This document shows, one piece after another, positions 23,421 through 64,000 of a DNA stretch of 64,000 nt (positions are counted from its first letter, which is position 1; each line of letters starts with the position of its first letter). Where the stretch lies: positions 16,334,609 to 16,398,608 of the forward strand of contig CM041084.1 in assembly GCA_023079485.1 (NCBI GenBank). The letters run 5' to 3'. The translations under genes were made by a program, and so were the position numbers. The notes beneath the pieces were generated by a model that saw only the letters and a list, made by a program, of their open reading frames with translations, made no database searches and was not told where the DNA came from. The DNA is from Archilochus colubris. Taxonomy: Eukaryota; Chordata; Aves; Apodiformes; Trochilidae.

Positions 23421-25871
23421 CCTGCTTGTTGGTTAGGTTCTTACAGCTGCTCCTGATTAGTTTCTGTGAGCCTGAAGTCAACAATGTACCTATGTTAGGC
23501 ACATTCTGACACCATCTAAAGATGAAGTCATTGGGGATATTAGAAATTAATTGATTGTATTTCTGGATACCCACAGATCTTGCAAAGATGCAGGTACAAG
23601 CTGCTTAAATGTGAAGCACCAGCTGTCATTCTCATCTCTTTTCTTTCTAGTCATGTCAGGTGTATGTCTGCTTTGGCTGTCACCATTTCATTAGCACTGA
23701 GAAACACAAAGAAACATTATGGTGAATATTTACCTATGTGGCAATATTTGCAAACTCATTCACGGGAACCTCACTTTGAGACTTTAAGTAAATAGTGTTA
23801 ACTGTCAGGACAGAGGCTGTGTCTTCATCCAAAAATACAGGAAAGCTTGATTTGCTCAAAGTCCTGTAGTTAGTTCCTGTCCCTGCCCCAAGAATTATTT
23901 CAGATTTTATACAACTAGAAGTTTATTATAAAGTTATTTACTATTAGAAGTAGTTATTAGTTATTCATTATTATCTATTATTAGAAGTTAATAAAAAATA
24001 CATGAATAGGCCAGGGAACAGAGAAAAGAATTCAGATTCTTGAAGACTGGCATTTACCTCCTGCTTGAAGACCAGTCTGAATGGTGAGCTGGACCATCTT
24101 TTCACACTGTATGTCAGACCCCACAGCCTCAGAAAGAGTTAACCAACCTGTGCTCAAGGTACTGGGTTCCCTGATTGGGTAGCTCCCACCAACAGGCCAT
24201 TTCCTACCTCCTAATAATTTACAGAGCTTGGTCTCCAGCTCCTGAGGAGCCAGAAAGAAACTGGCTATAACACACAGTCAATTTTTATGTTCTGCTTTGA
24301 TGAGCTTAAATAATTCAATAATCCTTTATGGATGCTTTTTACAGTGAAAGCATTTAGCTGGGCAACATCTCTTCATGTCTTCTGCAATTTGAGTGAATCA
24401 TTCACAATCTGGTCCACTGCCACGCTGTCCGGTAATTTTTCTGGGTATGGGAATAGGTGTGCCTCCGGTGTTTGTCCTCAAGCATAGGTCTGTTTTTCTC
24501 TGGAATTAACTCTACATAAGAAAAGCTATATTTTCCAGTTGGATAAATCTGAAAAGAAGCCATGTTGTGTTCACGATATCAAATACCTTACTCCTTTCTT
24601 CTGATGACAGATTCATCCTGTGTGAAGAGCTCTGACTAACATATGCAAATCTGTTCGAGGAAATGAAGAACAGAACGTGAGGAAGAAATTGTCGTTTTGG
24701 TTGAAAAACCTTGGTTAAAAAAACTTCCGTTTCAACAAGTTAGGAGCTAAAGAAAATAGCTTCTAAGGGCCTGCTTCCACAGAGAAACTCAAACCTGACA
24801 TACCTTCCTCACAACACCTGTGCACAGAAAAGGTAAACACCAGGATCCAAACTGCACTAAATGCTGGGCACAGTGGGAGATGTGAAACACTGCTCAGAGC
24901 CTGGCTGGCTGGTTTATGACCACAAGCATAAAACAGGTGGCAAGCTTCTCTCCTTAGGATGAGACACAATACAGTTTTCTTTGCAAATACTGTCAGGAGA
25001 GGAGAAAGTTGCTTCTTTAAAAGGTCAAAAAGAAATGCTTGTGACATATTAGCTGAAGGGCTGAAATGTGACTCCATAAATCTCACATCTGAACTTAACA
25101 TTCTCCTCAGCCAGAGGGCATTCACACCACTGTCATGAACACCAGGCTCCAGGGTAGATTTTGGACTTAGAAAGATGGTATCATTGCTGTTTCACAAACC
25201 TCTGGACTACCACACCAGAGATTTTTCTGGCTTTGCCCGCTGCAATCACTAACCTTGTTTCAAAGCCCTTTATTTCTTCAGCTGTCACTCCTCTGATTTG
25301 TTAATGTGTTTACCAAGAGAGGAAGCACTGTAAGATGTAGTACATCACCACTTTCTATGTTTTGCTTCCAGGCAAAAGAATAATTCCTAGTGATGAAGTA
25401 ATGACAGAGCATGGGATCCGGGGAAAACACTAAAGATGACAGACAGTGCAGCCTGAAGGAGGAAGTGTATAGCAGGGCCTGCAGCCTGCCCCGCCGGAGC
25501 CGGCCCGTACAGCCGCACAACGGGGCTGCAAGCAGTGCTTGGCACGACGGGCGCTGTCACTCCACCGGGGTCCCGGCGGCACCGCTCTCCTCGGGGCGGG
25601 AGAACCTCCGCAGCCCACTGGTCCAAACCTGTCTCCCCCCCCGGGGAAGAGGAGGTGGGAGGACGTGCCCGCCTCTCTGAGTCCCGGCCGCAACCTCGTG
25701 TCCCCGCCCGGCAGCCCCGAGGTGGAGGAAGCGCCGCGCAGTCAGAGGGAGGGAGCGGCCGCTTGTCCCACCGGCACAGACCTCGCCGCGCCGCTGCAGG
25801 ACGCGCACTCGCTCCGCCGGCAGCTCCCCTCCTCCGCAAGCGGCCGCACGGCCCCTGCCCCCGGCTTGCCC

Positions 25872-34624
<8,753 letters not shown>

Positions 34625-34716
34625 GCTCCATGTAAGATACTAGGTATTTATTATATGTAGAGTAAAACGCTGTGACTTTCAGGGAATATAAGAAATTGAG
34701 AACCTAAGGACAGAAA

Positions 34717-34722
34717 AATAAA
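34717..34722 (+). terminator. Candidate PTCHD3 poly(A) signal
   Basis: AATAAA lies 93 bases after the PTCHD3 stop codon. This would give a very short 3' UTR; a distal site was not identified. Confidence 0.45.
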
Positions 34723-34724
34723 CA

Positions 34725-36235
34725 ACAGGGAAGCAAAGGCCTCAGAAAGGCCTGGCAAGAAAATTAACAGACAAAATGAAAATGCACAGAATCTCTTTTT
34801 TGTGTGCTTGTCTATAACGCCTTAATGTTGTTAAATTATTTTTTATTGTGATTTGTGTACTGAATGTATTTGGGCAGTGGTCAGTGTCTGTAGATTCTAA
34901 TACATTTGCCCCAGCTTGATGGGATTACCTTACAGGTTTGTCAGAAATGTGCACAGGAGGGAAGAACAGCTCCCACTGGTTTGCATTTCCTGCCTGTTGA
35001 ACTTGATACTGTAACTCAGCCCAGCAGAGACTGAAGACAATTTCTCTGAGGAGGCTCAAACATGAAGGTTTAACAGCAAGATTACAGAGGGTCAGAACTG
35101 CCTTGGATTGCAATGATTCATAAACCTACAGGAGACAAAGGCTACTTAGACTCCTAATGCAGCACAAGACTCCCTTAGGGGAGGCAAATGGACTCACATT
35201 TTATATTTGAATCCATCTTTTGTAGGTGTCTTGTTTTCTTTCAAAGATTAAATATGATTTAGCTTTAAGAAGATTGTGTATAGTTTCTGTTGGCTGCAGT
35301 TTATGAAGGGATATGCTGTAGGTGTTTGAACTTGTGTGGACTTCTGGGTAACCCCCATGGAAGATGCTGTGCCATGTCATGGAAGGGTAAGGATGCACCA
35401 GGGAAAATGACACCCCAATTCAGGACAAAGCAAAAAGCAACTTGGGTTTAAGCTGGTCAGTCCTAAAAGTATAAACCCATAAAATCATTGTGTTAGTCAG
35501 TTTTTTCTCCCTTCTTACCTATGCTACCCCAGAGGCACAACAACAGACGGGCTCAGCCTTGGCCAGCAGTAGGCCCACCTTGGAGTCAGCTGGCATCGCC
35601 TCTGTAGGACACAGGGGAAGCTTCTGGCAGCTCCTCTGTGAAGCCACTCCTGTAACCTCCCCCACAACCAAAACCTTGCTGTGCAAACCTCATACAGTGG
35701 TCTCCTACCTCTGACCAATGAGGAAATTTCAGGTCCTAGATAAAGCCAAGAACACAGGAGGTGAAACCCAATGCCTAAACAGAGAAGTGTTTTTGAAATG
35801 CCAGATACCACATGCACCCAACCACTGAGGTATGACAAAATCTCCAGTAATACCTCTGCTGTTAAACTGGCCAGAAGGAAAACACCTTTTACATTTGATG
35901 GCTAATCCCTGACAATCTTCTTTCATGACCCAATGAGATAACACTTTGGGTTTTTGTTTGGTTTTTTTTTTTCTGAGACTACACTCACTTCTTCATTATA
36001 GCGAGAGCTTTTGCATGAGCAATGTAAGTTAGACCTCAAGGACTTACCCCTCAAACCAGTTCAAATAAAACATTTACTGACTTTAAAAACGAATTATTTT
36101 TTTTTCTTCCGTTTCTAAAGCAGATTTAAATCATTTACCTGGAAAAGTTCCCAGAAGGAGAACTGAAAAAAGGCCTGAATTTCTAAAATGTTCCATAGAG
36201 ATCCAATTAGAGAGAGTAAAATTTTGCCATAATTC
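34725..36235. other. Spacer between convergent PTCHD3 and YME1L1
   Basis: No gene or clear repeat was recognised. Open frames here are short and mutually overlapping. The spacer may hold the distal 3' UTR of either gene. Confidence 0.5.
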
Positions 36236-36240
36236 TTAAA

Positions 36241-38017
36241 TTTATTTACAAGTTTAAATGTTTTATACATCTCAATTTACATCGCAGGGAACTTGGTGTT
36301 ACATTTTATAGCAATTTACAGTGAATAAAAAGAAAAACAATGTGTAATTAAAATTAACCTTTATTACTCCAGAAACAGATGCCAAATATGCAGTGTATTT
36401 CTGTTGGCATATTCCTAATGTACATGTACAACTGTAACTGGTCAGCCTAGACATTTGGTATACTGTTTCATAACACTTAGAAGTTCTCCCACACTGCACT
36501 GGGATGTCACTATAAGTAAGCTGACAAAAATAGGTGAATAGAAAGTTATCCTGGTTTTGAAAGAAAAAAAAATGCATGTGCTCTTACTAAAAAATGAGGT
36601 TATAATCAAGCATTACACTCGGAAAATTCTAAAATACTATGTTACTTCTAGTTTTAAGTATAGATACTGATTTCCATTCAGTTATTGGCACCACCACAAC
36701 TATTTTCACATCCAAGTATTCACCATCCAACAAGGTGTCCAACCTCCAACATTAATAGGCTAATGAGAGCTCTCTCTGCAACACAAGTTCATAGTCTCAC
36801 GAGTCTATAATTAATTTTGCAGAAAGATTATGATTACGTGTTGTACCTAAAAACCAGTTTCGTAAGATTAAAAGAATGCTGGTATGCAATTGCTAGCAAT
36901 CACTTCCACTTGATTGGAAACTGCTTTTGTTTTCAAAAACTTTTTTCTTACGATCTTAGAATTTCCAGAGGTTTCTATAAGGGTTGAAAATAGGGGCTTT
37001 ACTTCCCTACTTCTACTGTAGAAAAGATCTGTGAATGTTATTTGAAGCAATACATGCTTCAAACATTTTCTGATCTTAAGTGAGCAATTTTGCCTTCTTT
37101 GAAGAAATTGTCTGATTATCAAACGCCCATACATAGTACAAGTAGAAACTAGTTCTGTAGAATCTCCAGCAGTATAAAAGCACTGTCATCAGAGCACTGT
37201 CATCCATCTACTGCAGTAATAATAATAAAAAAAAACACCCCCTAGGAGTCCTGTCAGCAGCACATCAGAGGTCACAGGTACTTCTCTTATCCCTGCCATG
37301 GTTCTGCCCAAAACATGGTCCAAAAAGGCTTACACATGTTTAGTCTATTGGTTCTGCATTAAAATTTCTCTCCCAGCCACATGTGTGCATTTTAACCCCA
37401 AGAGCACTGAAGACACCACCACAAATGCTTTTGTCTAACATGTAGCTCCCACAGTTCCCTTTAATAAGGATGCACTGTGCTGCCACTTCATTAAGAGATG
37501 TTTTGTTACATTTCTAATTAAGCCTTCTTTAAAAGTCACCTCTAGCTTCAGAGTATTAGCAATAGTTAGACTACGTACTAGTTTTTTACAAATCAATCTG
37601 TCACTACCCATAAAACATATTGTGGGGTGCACATAGCACTTCAAACACACAGTAAGCAGCATGACCCAGCTGTGTTTTGGCAGCTATGCCAAATCAGTAC
37701 ATCTGTATGGTTTCCTTCTCAGCTGCAACACACCTGAATGGATCAAAATGTTGAATTCAGCCCTGAGATTTATCCTTCTGAATAACTTCTTGTGGGAAGA
37801 ACATAGGGAGCAGATGATGAGGAACTTGCTTTATTTTGTGTCTTGTTCTGATGAGACACAACAAATAGATGAGTAACAGAAGCTCACAAGAGACAGCATA
37901 TTAAGTGTCACTAATACCATACACGCATCAGGAAGGGAAAAAAGGCTATGCTGCAAAGACTACTGCATTGCTAGATGTACATTCTTCATATTCTCAGCTA
38001 CTGTATCCCAGAATTTA
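36241..38017 (-). other. Probable YME1L1 3' UTR with alternative poly(A) signals
   Basis: Downstream of the YME1L1 stop codon (minus strand), AATAAA occurs at 37830-37835, 36360-36365 and 36241-36246. Mammalian YME1L1 has a long 3' UTR, so a distal site near 36.2 kb is plausible and the proximal one may give a short form. No coding sequence was seen. Confidence 0.45.
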
Positions 38018-56824
<18,807 letters not shown>

Positions 56825-57339
56825 TCTGCCGGCGGGGACGCCGACGGCGGCGGCGGCGGCCACAGGCGCCTCTTCCGCTTGTCAGCCCAGACGCAGACGC
56901 CGTGCCGCCTGTCAGTCCCCGCCGCCGCCGCCGCCAGCAGGAGGACGCCAAGGCTGCACTCTGCGGGAAAATGGCCGCCCCCTCCGGCCGCCAGAGCCCA
57001 GGCCGGAAGCTGCCCCGGAAGCGGCCGGAGATGGTAGAGCTTCCGGGTCGGCTCTCTGTTCCCCCCTGCCCAGCCTCCGCCTCACAATGGGCCCCCCCGC
57101 CTCTCCGCGCTATGCCGCCGGCACGACCAGACCATCAGCTGCGGGGGGAGGAGCAGGAGGAGGGTGAGGGGCAAACCGTCCTCCTGGGCAGCCCCGTCGG
57201 CAGGGGAGCCCTCAGACGGGTGGCGCGGGTTCTGCGGGTGCGATCCCGTCCCTCTGGGGTGCCAGCAGCACCGCGCAGCTTAGCATGACCTGAAAATGGC
57301 TGATGGTGCAGGCGATCCCACTGTCTGTGTCCCTGGTGG

Positions 57340-58015
57340 AGATACTACAGTAGTGATCCCAGTACAGACCGCAGAGAGATGCCACATGTCACCTGTCGCC
57401 ATCTGGATGTGGAGCTGTTGCCCACTGCCCTCTGGATGCGACCATTTAACCAGCTCCTCATCCACTGAACACCCCACCCACGAAATCTCTTATCTCTCCA
57501 GTTCAGAGAGAAGGTTGTGAGGCACCATGATACAGAAGCCCAGGCAGCTGACATCCAAAGCTTTTGATGCCTCACCCACTGATGCAGTCACTCCCATCAT
57601 AGGAGCCGACCAGGTTGGTCAGGCAGGACTCGGTGAATCCATGCAGACTCTTGAATCACCTCCCTGTCCTTCCTGTGCCTTGGCATAGCTTCTAGGAGGA
57701 TCTGTTCCCTGAGCTTCCCAGGCAGAGAGGTGAGGATGACAGGTTAGTAGTTTCCAGGCTCATCCTTCCCACCCTTTTTAAAAATTGGTGTATTGTTGCC
57801 CGTTTTCCACTTGACAACCATGACTTTAAATACCATGGAGAATTGCTTGGAAACCACACCAGCCAGTTCCCTTGGGAGCCTGGGATGCATCTCACCAGGC
57901 CCCAGAGACTTACATATATTCAGGTTCTTCAGGAGGTCGTGACCTTTATTATCTCTTACAGTGGGTGGGATACATGCCTTGGTTTGTTTTTTTTTCCTTG
58001 TGCTCTCCAACTTTT
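57340..58015 (-). mobile_element. Decayed CR1 ORF2 (reverse transcriptase) fragment, minus orientation
   Basis: Minus-strand frames carry recognisable CR1 RT text: 57744-58010 contains KSLGPGEMHPRLPRELAG and TPIFKKGGKDEPGNY, and 57345-57575 contains WLNGRIQRAVGN and QVTCGISLRSVLGSLL. The pieces are in different frames, with a gap between them. No 3' tail is present. The right limit beyond 58015 is unclear. Confidence 0.8.
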
Positions 58016-58019
58016 GGGG

Positions 58020-59000
58020 GGTTTGTTAGGAATTTCATGGTAAGGCCCTATCACAGGTGATTTGACAAAAGGCGTATGCTCTGGGAACAGAAGGATCGCA
58101 GCACGATCAGCCATCCCTGTCCTCACTGTCACAACAGGAAGGCAGAATGTACTCATGAAATACCCAAAATAAAGACATCAGGGAGCAACCCCACCAAAGA
58201 TTAATGGAGGCTTAAGTAGTCAAGAATTGGAGGGAAGCAACAGATCACATTATTCTAACTCCTGATCATGGAAGATCAGCCCAGAAAGAAATTTGTCCTC
58301 ACCAGTCCAGAGGACGCCAAGAGACAGCAAGGGCTCAGAAGTCATAGCAAGCACTGGGTAGCTAACAGAGTCTTGCACACAAACCATCCTGGCTGCCCCC
58401 TTTGGGGAGCACTCTTGGAACTACTGAGCGTGCAACTGTGAGAAAATGAGTGAAGCATGGAAAAAATCATGTGGGACCAAAATCAGTTGTTGCTTTCTAA
58501 GTTTAATATTATAGTCCAGTTCCTTAATGTCTCTTACCAAGCTCTGTTGAATATTACACCTTCAAGCATCCCATGGAAATGAGAGTCTACATTCTCACAG
58601 CAACCAACAACCTACTGCCAAATTAGAAACACAGATGTCAAACTGAGTAGCTGTTAGTCAGATCAACAGCTTTGACAGTTTGTCTTAATGTTCTGATAAA
58701 TAAGGAAAACAACAAATCCACTTCAGATTGAATTCTGGGTTTTCTTCTTTTGATTTTTTTGTTTTCTTGTTTTTTTTAATTGCTCTATACAATAAAAAGA
58801 ATGAGGAAATTTTTGACGAGTCCTGCTCAATATGGGAAGGCTGTGGTGAGGCAATAGAGACTACAGTCTAGCTGGAGTGACAAGAGCCTATCAGAGGTAC
58901 TTTTGCAATTCGAACACTGCAACGAACTTTACTCAGCATGCTTGTGTCAGTAATAAATATTTAACTCCTTCTAGTCGTGAGAACACTGAGCACACAGACT
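58020..59000. other. Spacer between YME1L1 and MASTL, unassigned
   Basis: About 1 kb shows no gene, no confident repeat match and ordinary AT-rich composition until the MASTL CpG island begins near 59030. Confidence 0.5.
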
Positions 59001-59407
59001 GCACACCAGTCACTACCCGGAACAATAACGGAGGGCGGGTACAGCGGCACTGACTACCACGCAAAGGCCTGCACAAGCGGCAGTCATGGCGTCTCCCACG
59101 GCCTCGGGAGGAGGCGCAGGGACTGTCCCAGCGTTGCTGGGACTCGTGACGGAGGGGTCTGCCGGCAGCGTGGCCCTGGGCAGCGGGACGCACGGGAAGG
59201 CCGCGGGACGCACGGGGTTTGCCGGGTCCCGCCCCAGACCCGCAGCCGCCATCACAACCGCCTCCTAACGGCCGCAACGGTCGCGGAGCGAGGAGTGTCG
59301 CGAGATCCCGGGGCCCCGCCCCCGCGCCTGACCGTTGGCCCGTGCCCCCGCGGGGCGGGGCTCGCGCCGCTTTGAATCCGCGCGGGGCAGCGGGGCCGAG
59401 GTGCGAC

Positions 59408-63735
<4,328 letters not shown>

Positions 63736-64000
63736 GTAAGAGTTGTCTGTATCCTTTTTGGTCCCCTGAAATGTATTTTTGTGTCATGTTCTCATTCTTG
63801 AATGCTTTACATCCCTGTAGAAGGCAGCTTTCACTTAAATAAGCCAAAATATTACACTAATACCTGATTTGTAGTAGGTAAGTACTGGTAAAGTGCATGC
63901 TAGTCAGGGTGTTAAGGTTCAGCATTGCACTTCAGAAGCCAAAATAGTTATTCTGTGGGACAAGGGTGTATGAAATACAATATAGAGTAATTTCTCTTGA

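Larger units (their letters stand above)
10218..25470. other. Intergenic region between PKS and PTCHD3
   Basis: No gene with splice sites or family similarity was found in this 15 kb. It holds the CR1 copies listed separately, a T-rich stretch (about 11436-11575), AT-rich low-complexity sequence (13680-13750 and 23930-24000), poly-A runs (16453-16471 and 22912-22925) and scattered short open frames that look like chance. The 5' end of the PKS transcript probably starts in the left part. Confidence 0.6.

Noticed and set aside
24763..25125. 120-codon minus-strand frame upstream of PTCHD3
   Set aside because: Low-complexity hydrophobic/cysteine mix, no recognised family, no conserved start or splice context.
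25539..25541. Start of PTCHD3 at this position
   Set aside because: The codon is TTG, not ATG; the first in-frame ATG is at 25872.
57872..58060. Plus-strand short frames between YME1L1 and MASTL
   Set aside because: They are antisense to CR1 reverse-transcriptase remnants.
59219..59407. MASTL N-terminal extension
   Set aside because: The frame is open upstream only because of GC-richness and lacks an ATG before 59408; the usual acidic head starts at this Met.

Overview
The window is vertebrate nuclear DNA, almost certainly from a bird. Genes are split by GT-AG introns, intergenic spaces are short, and nearly all recognisable interspersed repeats are CR1 LINE copies, several ending in the typical ATTCTATGAT-like tail. 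The species cannot be named from the sequence. Coordinates of exons come from reading splice sites by eye and checking that the phases join.

Layout: (1) 1-10203, minus strand: the 5' part of an animal type I polyketide synthase (FAS-like, KS-AT-DH-[psi-ER]-KR in view). It has five short exons and one giant exon that runs off the left edge; the carrier protein and C-terminus lie outside. (2) 10212-25470: 15 kb without a convincing gene, rich in CR1, including a 3 kb CR1 copy with recognisable ORF1 esterase and ORF2 endonuclease remnants but no reverse transcriptase. (3) 25872-34624, plus strand: PTCHD3, a patched/RND-type 12-span membrane protein in four exons, starting in a CpG island. (4) 38018-56824, minus strand: YME1L1, the mitochondrial inner-membrane i-AAA protease, complete in 19 coding exons (722 residues). 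(5) 59408-63735, plus strand: the first four coding exons of MASTL (Greatwall kinase), truncated by the right edge.

PKS and PTCHD3 lie head to head. PTCHD3 and YME1L1 converge tail to tail. YME1L1 and MASTL diverge from two separate CpG islands about 2 kb apart, with a decayed CR1 reverse-transcriptase fragment between them.

The most notable content is the polyketide synthase. Its KS, AT, DH and KR catalytic residues are all present, while the enoyl reductase has lost its glycine-rich NADPH loop. That predicts an iterative enzyme that makes unsaturated polyene chains, which fits what is known of the parrot psittacofulvin synthase. The four genes have no evident common pathway. Other points are a CHR-type cell-cycle element just upstream of MASTL, clustered ETS/GABP sites upstream of YME1L1, and substitutions at conserved positions in MASTL (Q178) and YME1L1 (T572).
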